DNA of 64,000 bases from Motilibacter rhizosphaerae (GTDB taxonomy: Bacteria; Actinomycetota; Actinomycetes; Motilibacterales; Motilibacteraceae), in NCBI RefSeq assembly GCF_004216915.1, contig NZ_SGXD01000003.1, positions 862,212-926,211 on the forward strand. The letters are read 5' to 3'. Every line of letters begins with the position of its first letter. Position 1 is the stretch's first letter. Below, one piece after another: positions 25,640-34,176 of this stretch. Under the pieces are notes generated by a model. The model searched no databases. It was not told the origin of the DNA and worked only from the letters and a program-made list of their open reading frames with translations. The translations under genes were made by a program, and so were the position numbers.

Positions 25640-27112
25640 TCACGCCGTGGACCGGGGGGCGAAGACGGTCTCGACGCTGCCGGCCTCCTCGTCCGGTGCC
25701 AGCACCACCACCTCGTCCCCCGGCTGCAGGCGCGTGCCGCCGCGCACCGGGACGAGCGCGCTCTCGCGCACGACGATGCTCACCCACGCGTCGTCCAGGC
25801 GGTCGCCGAGCTCGTCGATGGTCGCGCCGTCGGCGGACGACCCCTCCTCCACGCGCACCCGGTGCACACCACGCGGCTCGTCACGGAGCCGGACCCCGAG
25901 GGCCCAGGGCTCCGGCTCGCTCGTGCGGACCGGCAGCCGGAGGAGCCGCGTGGCCGCAGGCACGAGACCGCCCTGCACGAGCACGGAGAGCACCACCACG
26001 ACGACCACGATGTCGAAGAGCCGGTCGGCCTGCGGCACGTCCGCGGCGCGCAGCATCTCGGCCAGCAGGATCGGGACGGCGCCCTTGAGCCCGGCGAACA
26101 GCACGAAGGCGAGCTCGTTGGGCCGCAGCCGCGCGGGCAGGAGGCAGACCCCGGCGCAGAGCGGGCGCACGACGACGGCGAGCACGGCGGCGAGCACCAC
26201 CCCGGGGACGAGCACCTCGGCGCGCAGGAGACGGCCGAGGTCCACCGTCAGCCCCAGCAGGACGAAGGCGACGATCTCCCCGAGGCTGGCGAGCGCCGAG
26301 TGGAAGCGCTCGACCTCCCTCTTGTACGGGGCGTGCACGTCGCCGAAGAGGATCCCCGCGACGAACACCGCCAGGAAGCCGCTGCCGTGGGCGAGGCTCG
26401 CCGCGCCGAACAGCACGAACGCGACCAGGGCGGTGCGCAGCGGGTAGAGCGCCTCGCTGGGCAGCGGGATGCGCCGGGCGGTCAGCAGGAGGAGGCGGCC
26501 GCCGACGACCCCGACGGCGGCGCCCACGAGCATCTGCAGCACGAACTCGCCGGCGACGGAACCCAGGGCGCCGCTCGACACCCCGCCCGCCGACAGCAGG
26601 CTCGCCATCAGCGCGATGCCGACCGGGTCGTTGGCACCGGACTCGCCCTCGAGGATCGTGCCGCTGCGCCCCTCGACCTCGCGCTGCCCGAGCACGGAGA
26701 AGACCACGGCGGGGTCGGTGGGCGCGACAGCGGTGGCGACGAGCAGCGAGGCGTACGCCGAGAGCCCGAACGCCGTGTGCAGCAGCAGCGCGGCCCCCGC
26801 GGTGGTGAGGAACGTCCCGAGCACGCCGACCACCGCGATGGGCCCCGCTGCTGCCCGGAAGCGGCGTACGCCGATGTGCATGCCGCCGTCGAAGAGGACC
26901 AGCACCAGCGCCACGGTGACGACGTGCTCGACCGTCGTCAGGGCCGGGGCCGAGACGCCCGGCAGCAGGGTCGAGCAGAGGGCCGCGCCGAGCAGCAGGA
27001 GCAGCGGGGCGGGGATGCGCAGCCGCTCGGTGAGCCGGTTGGCGTAGACGGCCGCCAGCCCGGCCAGGGCGACCAGGGCGACCTGACCGGCGAAGTGGGA
27101 GGTGTCCGACAA
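25640..27112 (-). CDS. CPA1-type potassium/proton antiporter with TrkA_C (RCK_C) domain
   Basis: 490 aa with about 12 TM helices. The ion-site region TDPAVVFSVLG and EGESGANDPVGIAL is typical of CPA1/NhaP2-CvrA exchangers. The C-terminal ~90 residues form a TrkA_C regulatory domain (DDAWVSIVVRESALVPVRGGTRLQPGDEVVVLAP). Inner-membrane K+ or Na+ efflux against protons. The only start that keeps the first helix is TTG at 27112, with CAGGA about 7 bp upstream. Confidence 0.87.
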   Translation of the reverse strand: MSDTSHFAGQVALVALAGLAAVYANRLTERLRIPAPLLLLLGAALCSTLLPGVSAPALTTVEHVVTVALVLVLFDGGMHIGVRRFRAAAGPIAVVGVLGTFLTTAGAALLLHTAFGLSAYASLLVATAVAPTDPAVVFSVLGQREVEGRSGTILEGESGANDPVGIALMASLLSAGGVSSGALGSVAGEFVLQMLVGAAVGVVGGRLLLLTARRIPLPSEALYPLRTALVAFVLFGAASLAHGSGFLAVFVAGILFGDVHAPYKREVERFHSALASLGEIVAFVLLGLTVDLGRLLRAEVLVPGVVLAAVLAVVVRPLCAGVCLLPARLRPNELAFVLFAGLKGAVPILLAEMLRAADVPQADRLFDIVVVVVVLSVLVQGGLVPAATRLLRLPVRTSEPEPWALGVRLRDEPRGVHRVRVEEGSSADGATIDELGDRLDDAWVSIVVRESALVPVRGGTRLQPGDEVVVLAPDEEAGSVETVFAPRSTA

Positions 27113-27220
27113 CGGAGGATCCTGTCTACCCGGCCCGACCGACCCGCGGGCGTGCGGGAGCGGCTGCCGACCAGGCTTCCCGGCGCACCGGCAGCCACCC
27201 TAGCCGCTGCCCCCCACCCT

Positions 27221-27245
27221 CCCCGTGATCATGCACGTCCTGGGA
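27221..27245 (+). repeat. Family-A repeat, solo copy
   Basis: Contains CGTGATCATGCACGTCCTGG, identical to one arm of the perfect palindrome at 44087-44136. It is intergenic, 11 bp before the YciI start and between divergently oriented genes. Confidence 0.8.
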
Positions 27246-27255
27246 GATTGGGGGC

Positions 27256-27546
27256 ATGGCCTACTTCCTGCTCGAGTACACCTACCCCGCCGACGTCGCC
27301 GAGCGGCGGGCGCCGTACCGCGAGGACCACCTCGCGCTCATCCGCGCCGCCACCGAGCGCGGCGAGCTGGTGCTGGCCGGCGCGGCCGGTGACCCCATCG
27401 ATCGCGGGGTCCTCGTCTGGGACGTGGCGGACACCGGCCCCATCGAGCACTTCGTGACCTCCGACCCGTACGTCTCGGCGGGGATCGTGCTCGCGCACCG
27501 CATCGTGCCGTGGGCCGTCGTGGACGGGACGGCGTTCGGCCGCTGA
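27256..27546 (+). CDS. YciI-like (YCII) domain protein
   Basis: 96 aa, the usual size for a dimeric alpha+beta YCII domain: YFLLEYTYP start, then HLALIRAATERGELVLAGA, the DP...SAGI segment and the C-terminal VLAHRIVPW. Conserved His and Asp residues suggest an enzymatic role but none is established for most members. Stand-alone gene with a family-A repeat just upstream. Confidence 0.85.
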   Translation: MAYFLLEYTYPADVAERRAPYREDHLALIRAATERGELVLAGAAGDPIDRGVLVWDVADTGPIEHFVTSDPYVSAGIVLAHRIVPWAVVDGTAFGR

Positions 27547-27555
27547 GCCGGACGG

Positions 27556-27657
27556 TCAGCCGGCCGGCGCGGTGACCGCGACCGGCCGGCGGACCAGGCC
27601 GAGGACGGAGTAGGCCCGCAGAGCCGCGGCATTGTCGTCATCGGCCATGAGCGCGAC
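27556..27657 (-). pseudogene. Orphaned C-terminal segment of the GNAT gene, beyond an in-frame TAA
   Basis: In the same frame as the GNAT gene, right after its TAA, the sequence reads VALMADDDNAAALRAYSVL then GLVRR... to a TGA at 27556-27558. The N-x2-A-x3-Y-x2-LGL pattern is GNAT motif B, exactly what the truncated protein lacks. So the TAA at 27658 looks like a recent nonsense change, or a stop that is read through. Confidence 0.75.
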
Positions 27658-28278
27658 TTACCCGCGCTGCTCCACCAGCTCGCGCACGAGCACCGCGCAG
27701 ACCGCGCGCGCCAGCCCTCGCCCGCGGTGGTCGACCGCCGTCCCGACCCCGGCGACGAAGCCCACCGTCGGCGCTGACCACGCCTCGCAGGCGACGCTCA
27801 CGGCCACTCCGGCGTCCCGGATGCCCAGCCAGCGCTGCACTCCTGGCACTCCGGGCGCCGCCCACGACCCCGGTGCCGCCTCAGCGAGCAGTGCAGAGAC
27901 CTCCTCGTCGCCCACCGGCACGACCGCGTCCTCGCCCGGCTGCGGCGGCGGGGGCGTACGCGTGTCGAACCACGAGAACCTCCCCAGCACCGGCATGTCC
28001 AGCAGGGCGGCCACGGCCTCCACCTGCTCGACCGGACCGAAGAGCCGGTACGACGGGCCGCGCTCCCGCAGGACCTCGCACACCAGGTGGGCGACGTGCT
28101 CCAGGGAGCCCCGCGCCACGATCCGGTCGCGACGCGAGATCTGCGGCGCAGCAGCGGCAACGGCGTCCCCGTGCACCCAGACGCGCGCACCGCGCAGCCC
28201 GCCCTGGGCCGCCCACGCGAGCATCGGCTCGCCGTGCACCGCAGCGAGGATGTCCTGCGGGACAGTCAGTTCGCGCAC
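27658..28278 (-). CDS. GNAT-family acetyltransferase, cut short by an in-frame stop
   Basis: 206 aa. An N-terminal region (about 1-110) is followed by a GNAT core whose acetyl-CoA loop is VGTAVDHRGRGLARAV. The protein then stops at LVEQRG, before the last strand and helix of the fold. The missing part continues in the same frame after the TAA (27556-27657). TAA is itself unusual in this GC range. Starts GTG 28278, overlapping the end of the aminotransferase gene by 13 bp, so it is second in that operon. Probably inactive unless the stop is suppressed. Confidence 0.75.
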   Translation of the reverse strand: MRELTVPQDILAAVHGEPMLAWAAQGGLRGARVWVHGDAVAAAAPQISRRDRIVARGSLEHVAHLVCEVLRERGPSYRLFGPVEQVEAVAALLDMPVLGRFSWFDTRTPPPPQPGEDAVVPVGDEEVSALLAEAAPGSWAAPGVPGVQRWLGIRDAGVAVSVACEAWSAPTVGFVAGVGTAVDHRGRGLARAVCAVLVRELVEQRG

Positions 28279-29375
28279 TGCGCCACGGCCGCCACCAGAC
28301 GATCGAGCTCGTCGACGTCGTTGTAGTAGTGCACCGAGGCGCGCACGAGGTCGGGGAGTCCGCGGTGCTGCAGGTCGAGCTCCGAGGTCGCGGAGTGCAC
28401 GACGCTGGTGTTGATGCCGTCCTCCCGCAGCCGCAGGCGCACCTCGCCGGCCGCGAGTCCGGTGACCGAGAAGGTGACGATGCCGCCGCGCACCTCGCCC
28501 TTGTCATGGACCTGCACGCCGGGCAGCTCGGTGAGCCGGATCCTCAGCTGCTCGCCCAGCGCCGCGACCCGCGCCCAGGTCTCGCGGACGTCGAGCGCCA
28601 GCGCGTAGTCCGCGGCGGCGGCGAGTCCGAGCTGCAGGGCGGCGCTGCGCTCCCAGAGCTCGGCGTCGCGGGCTTGGGACCCAGAGGAGTCCCTGCGCAC
28701 GAAGAGGAATCCCGTCCCCCGCGGGGCCCGCAGCCACTTGCGGCCCGTGCCGACGAGCGCGTCGCAGCCCAGCTCGCGCACGTCGACCGGCAGCTGGCCG
28801 ACCGCCTGGCACGCGTCGACGACGTACGCCGCCCCTGCCTCGCGGGTCAGCCGCCCGACCTCCGCCGCCGGGTTGACCAGGCCGCCGGACGTCGGCACCC
28901 AGGTGAGCGCGACGAGGGCCACGTCGGTGTCGAGGGAGCGCTCGAGCGCCTCCAGGTCCACGGCGCCGGTCGCGTCGTCCTCCACCACCTCGAGCCGCGC
29001 GCCGGTCCGCGCGCACAGCGCCCGCAGGGCATCGAGCCCGTCGGGGTACTCCGAGCGCGCCGTCAGCACCCGCGCGCCGGGCCGCACGTCCAGCGCGCCG
29101 AGCGCCAGCTGGTAGCCCCTGGTGCAGCTGTCGGTCAGCGCCACCTCGTCCGCCGTCGCGCCCAGCAGGGCGGCCACCGATGCGTACGTGCCGGCGAGGC
29201 GGTCCGCGGCCTCCTCGGCCGCCTCGTACCCGCCGATCGTCGCCTCGCGGTGGAGGTGCCCGACGACGGCGTCGAGCACGGGCTGGGGCGCCAGCGACGC
29301 GCCGGCGTTGTTGAGATGGGTGACGGTCGCGCACCCGGGGGTCTCTGCGCGCAGCGCGGCGACGTCGAGCGGCAC
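28266..29375 (-). CDS. Class V aminotransferase family PLP enzyme
   Basis: 369 aa, cysteine desulfurase/isopenicillin-N-epimerase-like fold: HLNNAGASLAP at the N-terminus, TDSCTRGYQLAL, YVVDACQAVGQLPVD (PLP Asp) and LVGTGRKWLRAPRGTGFL with the PLP Lys. The RAPRG motif is typical of the epimerase/ergothioneine-lyase-like branch. The usual desulfurase active Cys loop is not recognisable, so amino-acid lyase or transaminase activity is more likely. GTG start with AAGGA 8 bp upstream. In an operon with the broken GNAT gene. Confidence 0.87.
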   Translation of the reverse strand: MPLDVAALRAETPGCATVTHLNNAGASLAPQPVLDAVVGHLHREATIGGYEAAEEAADRLAGTYASVAALLGATADEVALTDSCTRGYQLALGALDVRPGARVLTARSEYPDGLDALRALCARTGARLEVVEDDATGAVDLEALERSLDTDVALVALTWVPTSGGLVNPAAEVGRLTREAGAAYVVDACQAVGQLPVDVRELGCDALVGTGRKWLRAPRGTGFLFVRRDSSGSQARDAELWERSAALQLGLAAAADYALALDVRETWARVAALGEQLRIRLTELPGVQVHDKGEVRGGIVTFSVTGLAAGEVRLRLREDGINTSVVHSATSELDLQHRGLPDLVRASVHYYNDVDELDRLVAAVAQCAN

Positions 29376-29437
29376 GCGGCGATCCTTCCACGGGCGGGGC
29401 GTGCATCCCGCGCCGCCTCCTGGGGCAGGGATCCCCC

Positions 29438-30334
29438 GTGCGACTCGGACAGGCGGGGCAGAGCGACGACGTCAGCTACGTCGGCGGGGGCGGCGGGCGC
29501 GGCGCCGGCGTGCCCCTGGCGATCGGGGGCGGCGGGCTCGGCATCGTCGGGGTCGTGATCGCGCTTCTCGTGTCGCTCACCGGCGGCGGAGGAGGCAGCG
29601 GGTACGGCGGTGTCGGGGACATCCTCGGCCGGATGTCCGGCGTGCCCGTGGCGCAGGGCGCGCAGGTCCCCTCGGCCGCGCAGGACGAGGTCGTCTTCCT
29701 CAAGGCGGTCGTCGGCGACGTCCAGGACTACTGGACCCGGCAGTTCAGCGCCTCCGGCCGCACCTACGAGCCCTCGAAGCTGCTCCTCTTCGACACGCAG
29801 TGGGCGAGCGGCTGCGGCCTCGCCGACGAGGCGACCGGGCCGTTCTACTGCCCGGCCGACAAGCGGGTCTACCTCGGCGTCTCGTTCTTCGACCAGCTGC
29901 GCACGAAGTACGGCGCGCCCGGCGACTTCGCCCAGGCGTACGTCGTGGCGCACGAGTACGGCCACCACGTCCAGGACCTGCTCGGCATCACCGGCCAGGC
30001 CGACCAGTACTCCCAGCAGCACGCGGCGCAGGCCAACGCCGTCTCCGTGCTCGTGGAGCTGCAGGCCGACTGCTTCGCCGGCGTCTGGGGCCACGACGCC
30101 CAGCAGCGCGCCGAGCTCGACCCCGGCGACCTGCAGGAGGCGCTGACGGCGGCCGCCGCCGTGGGTGACGACACCCTGCAGCGGCAGGCGCAGGGCTACG
30201 TCAACCCCGACACCTTCACGCACGGCACGGCGGAGGAGCGGCAGTCCTGGTTCCTCCAGGGCTTCCGCGCCGGCGACCCCGCGCAGTGCGACACCTTCGG
30301 CAAGGGCGCCGACGGGGCGGCGTCCAGCGCCTAG
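29438..30334 (+). CDS. Neutral zinc metallopeptidase (YpfJ family), membrane-anchored
   Basis: 298 aa: short N-terminal tail, Gly-rich stretch, one TM (GIVGVVIALLVSL), then an extracytoplasmic peptidase domain with HEYGHHVQ (zinc motif HExxH), a downstream ELQADCFAG Glu ligand and two Cys pairs. Length and features match the neutral zinc metallopeptidase/YpfJ family, whose substrate is not defined. GTG start. Divergent from the aminotransferase operon. Confidence 0.92.
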   Translation: MRLGQAGQSDDVSYVGGGGGRGAGVPLAIGGGGLGIVGVVIALLVSLTGGGGGSGYGGVGDILGRMSGVPVAQGAQVPSAAQDEVVFLKAVVGDVQDYWTRQFSASGRTYEPSKLLLFDTQWASGCGLADEATGPFYCPADKRVYLGVSFFDQLRTKYGAPGDFAQAYVVAHEYGHHVQDLLGITGQADQYSQQHAAQANAVSVLVELQADCFAGVWGHDAQQRAELDPGDLQEALTAAAAVGDDTLQRQAQGYVNPDTFTHGTAEERQSWFLQGFRAGDPAQCDTFGKGADGAASSA

Positions 30335-30358
30335 CGAGACTCCAGCAGCGCTCCTAGC

Positions 30359-31378
30359 TCAGACGCGGACGCCGGGCCCGGTGCTCGTCGAGCCGCGCAC
30401 GACCAGCTCGGGCCGGAAGACGTACTCGGCGCGCGGCGAGGGCGTGCCGGCCAGCTCCTCGAGCAGGGCGCGGGCGGCCGCCTGCCCCATGACCTGCACG
30501 GACTGGCGGATGGTCGTGAGCGGCGGGTCGGTGAACGCCATGAGCGGCGAGTCGTCGTAGCCCACGACGCTGACCTCGCCGGGGACCGACAGCCCGCGCG
30601 CACGCGCGGTGCGGATCGCCCCGAAGGCCATGATGTCAGAGGCGCAGATGATCGCCGTGCACTCGCGGTCGAGCAGCCGGCCGGCCGCGGCCTGACCGCC
30701 CTCGACACTGAACAGCGTCGGCTCGACGAACTCGCTCGCGTCGTCGACCTCGAGCACCTGCTTCATCGAGCGCAGGAACCCCTCGACCTTGCGGATCACC
30801 GGCACGAAGCGCTCAGGGCCGACGGCGAGCCCGATCCGGCGGTGGCCGAGCGAGGCGAGGTGGCGCACCGCGAGGTCCATCGCCGCGACGTCGTCGTTGG
30901 AGATGAAGGGGGCGTCGAGCCCGTCCACGTAGCCGTTGATGAGGACGATGGGCAGGCCGCGCTGGCGCAGCTTGTGGTAGCGGTCGGGCGACATCCGGGT
31001 GTCGGCGTGCAGGCCGCTGATGAAGATGATGCCGGCGACGCCGCGCTCGAGGAGCATCTCGACGTACTCGTCCTCGGAGACCCCGCCGGGGGTCTGCGTG
31101 CAGAGCACGGGGGTGTAGTCCGACTGCGCGAGCACGGTCTCGATGACCTGCGCGAACGCCGGGAAGATGGGGTTGTCGAGCTCGGGGACGATGAGCCCGA
31201 CCAGGCCGGCAGAGCGCTCTCTGAGCCGCGACGGGCGCTCGTAGCCGAGCACGTCGAGCGCGGTGAGCACCGCCTGCTTGGTGCTCGGTCCCACTCCCGG
31301 ACGGCCGTTGAGGACGCGGCTGACGGTCGCCTCGCTCACGCCGGCGTGGGCGGCGATGTCTGCCAGCCGTGCCTTCAT
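30359..31378 (-). CDS. LacI-family transcriptional regulator
   Basis: 339 aa: N-terminal LacI HTH (RLADIAAHAGVSEATVSRVLNG) with hinge, then a periplasmic-binding-protein-like sensor domain (GLIVPELDNPIFPAFAQVIE, SNDDVAAM, VVGYDDSPLMAFTDPPLTTIRQ). Represses sugar genes in most relatives; the target is unclear since neither neighbour is a transporter. ATG 31378 gives the canonical distance to the HTH; an ATG three codons upstream (31387) is possible. Neither has a good ribosome site. Confidence 0.92.
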   Translation of the reverse strand: MKARLADIAAHAGVSEATVSRVLNGRPGVGPSTKQAVLTALDVLGYERPSRLRERSAGLVGLIVPELDNPIFPAFAQVIETVLAQSDYTPVLCTQTPGGVSEDEYVEMLLERGVAGIIFISGLHADTRMSPDRYHKLRQRGLPIVLINGYVDGLDAPFISNDDVAAMDLAVRHLASLGHRRIGLAVGPERFVPVIRKVEGFLRSMKQVLEVDDASEFVEPTLFSVEGGQAAAGRLLDRECTAIICASDIMAFGAIRTARARGLSVPGEVSVVGYDDSPLMAFTDPPLTTIRQSVQVMGQAAARALLEELAGTPSPRAEYVFRPELVVRGSTSTGPGVRV

Positions 31379-31470
31379 GCCCTGCATGCTAAGGGACGGG
31401 CCGTGACGGGCCGCGGCGCTCGCCTGCAAGATCTCTCACCCGCGTGGCGGACCCTGCTCCCGCAGCCGGT

Positions 31471-31938
31471 TCAGAGCGCCAGGTCGACGCGCGGAGGCGA
31501 CGCCGGAGCGGCCTGCCGGTAGCGCTCGGCGACCGGCGCAGCCGGGGCCCGCGGCTCCCCCGGGGCGTCCGTCGCCCCGCTCGCCGCCCCTGTCGTCATC
31601 CCGGTCGCGACGGCCTCGTCCGCCGCCGCTGCTGCGGGGCTGCCCGGCACGCTGCCCGTGCCGAGCCACGACGAGACGGCCGAGGAGACCGCGGCCATGC
31701 CGGTCGCGCTGGCCTGCTGCAGGGCGGTGCTGGCGGCCGCGCCGGACAGGGCCGTCGAGGGGGGCGCCTGCTGGCCGGCGAGGACAGCGGCCAGCTCGGT
31801 GGAGGGCGCCCAGACCACGGCCTCGGAGCTGCCCGGGAGGGCGACGCCGGAGCCGCTGCCCGTGGTCGGTGCCGGGGCACCGGTCGGGCCGGGGCGGGTC
31901 GCGACGTACGAGGTGGAGGTGATCCCTGCGACCGGCAT
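31471..31938 (-). CDS. Hypothetical Ala/Ser/Pro/Thr-rich protein
   Basis: 155 aa with no recognisable domain: MPVAGITSTSYVATRPGP start, then low-complexity Ala/Ser-rich stretches, no signal peptide, no Cys. A good ribosome site (GAGGGGG, 6 bp before ATG 31938) and minus-strand coding frame support it as a real gene. Composition gives no function. It lies between the LacI gene and tRNA-Thr; a false ORF in GC-rich DNA remains possible. Confidence 0.5.
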   Translation of the reverse strand: MPVAGITSTSYVATRPGPTGAPAPTTGSGSGVALPGSSEAVVWAPSTELAAVLAGQQAPPSTALSGAAASTALQQASATGMAAVSSAVSSWLGTGSVPGSPAAAAADEAVATGMTTGAASGATDAPGEPRAPAAPVAERYRQAAPASPPRVDLAL

Positions 31939-32035
31939 CCCGCACCCCCTCAAGCGTCCTCGCCCCAGCGTGCGCCGGGCGGCCGCGGCGCGGCAGGGGC
32001 CGTACGGGTGGTGCTCGGACCCGGAGGAGGTCAGG

Positions 32036-32108
32036 AGCCGACGGGGGGACTCGAACCCCCAACCGCTCGATTACAAGTCGAGTGCGCTACCAGTTGCGCC
32101 ACGCCGGC
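32036..32108 (-). tRNA. tRNA-Thr (anticodon TGT)
   Basis: Minus-strand cloverleaf: acceptor GCCGGCG/CGTCGGC, D-arm GGCGCAACTGGTAGCGC, anticodon stem CTCGA/TCGAG around CTTGTAA (anticodon TGT, reads ACA), T-arm GGGGG/CCCCC with TTCGAGT, discriminator T, no encoded CCA. Confidence 0.97.
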
Positions 32109-32119
32109 GGACCCCGCCA

Positions 32120-32923
32120 CTAGCGGCGGGCCGACCCCGATCGTAGGACCTGCCCGGCCGGGCCGCCGAGCACCTGCGGCAGGCGGGGCACCGGGAACTG
32201 GCGCAGGTCGACCACCGCGGGGCGCTGGACCGGCGCCAGCTCGGGCAGGGCGACGAGCCGCACGCGCCGCGCCTCGTAGCCGAGCCGGGCGCCGAAGTAC
32301 TTCAGCCCGGGCGGCATGCCCAGCACGGCCTCGACGACGACGAAGCGGACGCCGTCGGCGATGAGGTCGGAGACGACCTCGGTGTGCAGCAGGTAGCGGA
32401 CCTCGCTCGGGATCGCCGCCTGGCCGTCCTTCAGCAGCGTCTGGAGCAGGACGACCTCGCGGTCGAGCACGGCGGTCGCGGTGGCGACGACCCCTCCGGC
32501 GCGGCGGACCTCCCACAGCCCCTGGTGCCCGGGGGTGCCGCACCGGCGGGCGACCTCGTAGCCTGCGGCGCTCGCCCGGCGCACGTTGGTGCGCACGGCC
32601 TGCCGCTTGCTGCCGCGGAGGTACTCCTCCACGGATGCGGGCAGCTCGAGGACCGCGTGCGACGCGCTCCGCGCCCGCCACCCGCCCGTCCCGAGGGCCG
32701 ACCGGATGGCGCGACCGCCGGCCGAGCCGCTCAGCGGGAGGTCCTGCACGGGGAGCTCGGCGACGAGGCGGAGCCAGGCGGGGACCCAGCCCGCGTGGCG
32801 CAGGGCGAACGCGCCGCGGCGCAGCGTCCCGCTGACCGCCGCCCCCTCCGTCGCGAGCCGCGAGGCTGCCGCGTAGGGGGCCCCGTCCAGGCGCACGAGC
32901 TCCTGCCGCTGCATCCCCCGCAT
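32120..32923 (-). CDS. Hypothetical protein with GNAT/FemAB-like acyltransferase pattern
   Basis: About 267 aa. The segment VEEYLRGSKRQAVRTNVRRA resembles the substrate-binding part of GNAT/DUF482-like acyltransferases, followed by GLWEVRRAGGVVATATAVLD and LKYFGARLGYEARRVRLV, which look like a GNAT strand and motif B. I cannot name a family with certainty. Start is unsure: ATG 32923 or ATG 32914, both with a G-rich stretch too close to be a normal ribosome site. Follows nothing co-directional; tRNA-Thr is 12 bp downstream. Confidence 0.65.
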   Translation of the reverse strand: MRGMQRQELVRLDGAPYAAASRLATEGAAVSGTLRRGAFALRHAGWVPAWLRLVAELPVQDLPLSGSAGGRAIRSALGTGGWRARSASHAVLELPASVEEYLRGSKRQAVRTNVRRASAAGYEVARRCGTPGHQGLWEVRRAGGVVATATAVLDREVVLLQTLLKDGQAAIPSEVRYLLHTEVVSDLIADGVRFVVVEAVLGMPPGLKYFGARLGYEARRVRLVALPELAPVQRPAVVDLRQFPVPRLPQVLGGPAGQVLRSGSARR

Positions 32924-33024
32924 GTCCCGGAACCTACCGGACACAGGAGACGCACAGGGGAACTCCACGGGGATCGACCCGGGAGGACGAGCCGGGCCCT
33001 GTCGTCAGTCGGCTGCGGTGTCGT

Positions 33025-33345
33025 TCAGGCCACCGACGCCCGCGCCCGGGTGTCGGCCACGACCCGCCGCTCCGCGACGAACGACATGGCCGGCACCGTC
33101 CCGGCCAGCAGCACGAGCAGCGTCTTGACGAGACCCCAGCGCTCCTTGAGCGCCAGGTTGACCCCGGTGACGCAGTAGACGATGTAGAGGTAGCCGTGCG
33201 CGATCCACAGGACCGAGTAGAAGACCGGCGTGCCGTGGGTGGCGAAGATGCCGAGGGCCTTCGCGACGAGCAGGACGGTGCCGGCGAGCAGCACGGTGCC
33301 GGTGACGTACGCCATCACGCGGTAGCGGAGCAGGGCGGATCTCAC
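33025..33345 (-). CDS. DUF3817 integral membrane protein
   Basis: 106 aa with three TM helices (MAYVTGTVLLAGTVLLVAKA; SVLWIAHGYLYIVYCVTGVNLA; LVKTLLVLLAGTVPAMSFV), the DUF3817 pattern with WIAHGYLYIVY. Function unknown. GTG start overlaps the SURF1 stop (GTGA, 33342-33345). SURF1-DUF3817 pairing is common in actinobacteria and suggests a link to respiratory-membrane assembly. Confidence 0.9.
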   Translation of the reverse strand: MRSALLRYRVMAYVTGTVLLAGTVLLVAKALGIFATHGTPVFYSVLWIAHGYLYIVYCVTGVNLALKERWGLVKTLLVLLAGTVPAMSFVAERRVVADTRARASVA

Positions 33346-34145
33346 GGGGTCCTCTCGTCGGTGCGCACGGTCTCGGGGAGCTCGTCGGGTACGCGTCGCG
33401 GGCTCCCAGCGGCGGCCTCGCGCTCCAGCCCCTGCAGGGCGAGCGCGCGCCACCAGAGGAACACCGCGAAGGCGCCGAACGCCCACCACTGCAGGGCGTA
33501 GGCGAGGTTGCGCAGCCCGGCTGACGGGTCGGCGTGGCGCAGCCACAGCCCCACGCGCGCGGGTGCGTCCGGTGTCGACGGGGACTCCGCGGAGGCGACG
33601 AGCAGCCCGGGGTCGAACGGCCCGTCGACCCGCCCCAGCAGCTCGACCGGGCTCGCCGCGGTGGCCTGCCCCGGCGCGAGCGCGGGGTCGGGCTGGTCGA
33701 GGACGGGCTCGGTGGGCTGGAGCCGGCCGCTCACGAGCACCTCTCCGGCGGGCGCGGGCGGGGCTGCGACGGGGGTGCCGGCGACCCAGCCCCGGACGAC
33801 GGTGACGACCGCGCCGCTGTCGAGCCGCAGCGCCGAGAGCACCCAGGACCCGCGCCGGCCGTGCAGCGCGCGGGCCGGGAGGACGAGCTGCCCGGCCGCG
33901 AGGTAGTGGCCGCGGGCCGTGACCGACCGGCCGGCCGCCGCGTCGGGGAGCTCGGTGGAGGGCTGCAGCAGCGTCGTCACGACCACGGGCGGCTGCGGGC
34001 GCTCGAGCAGCGAGCCGCGGCGCTGGGACTCCCAGCGGTCCCACTGCCACCAGCCGAGCGCGGCGCACGCGGCCAGCGCCACCAGCAGGGCCAGGTGGAG
34101 CGGCAGCGCTCGGGTTGTCCACAGGTCGCGCCGCACGGCTGCCAC
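33342..34145 (-). CDS. SURF1-family cytochrome oxidase assembly protein
   Basis: 267 aa: N-terminal TM (LALLVALAACAALGWWQWDRW), external loop with TARGHYL, WVLSALRLDSG and VVTVVRGWV, and a second TM near the C-terminus (LRNLAYALQWWAFGAFAVFLWW). These are SURF1 hallmarks; SURF1 helps insert heme a in aa3-type oxidase. GTG at 34145 chosen; a GTG three codons further in (34136) is possible. Divergent from the FtsK/EccC-like gene, 31 bp apart. Confidence 0.88.
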   Translation of the reverse strand: MAAVRRDLWTTRALPLHLALLVALAACAALGWWQWDRWESQRRGSLLERPQPPVVVTTLLQPSTELPDAAAGRSVTARGHYLAAGQLVLPARALHGRRGSWVLSALRLDSGAVVTVVRGWVAGTPVAAPPAPAGEVLVSGRLQPTEPVLDQPDPALAPGQATAASPVELLGRVDGPFDPGLLVASAESPSTPDAPARVGLWLRHADPSAGLRNLAYALQWWAFGAFAVFLWWRALALQGLEREAAAGSPRRVPDELPETVRTDERTP

Positions 34146-34176
34146 GCTACCGCCGCGGGCCGCACCATCTCCTGCG

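Noticed and set aside
31471..31938. Flagellar or motility protein
   Set aside because: Composition is Ala/Ser-rich but no family motif can be recognised, so it is left as hypothetical.
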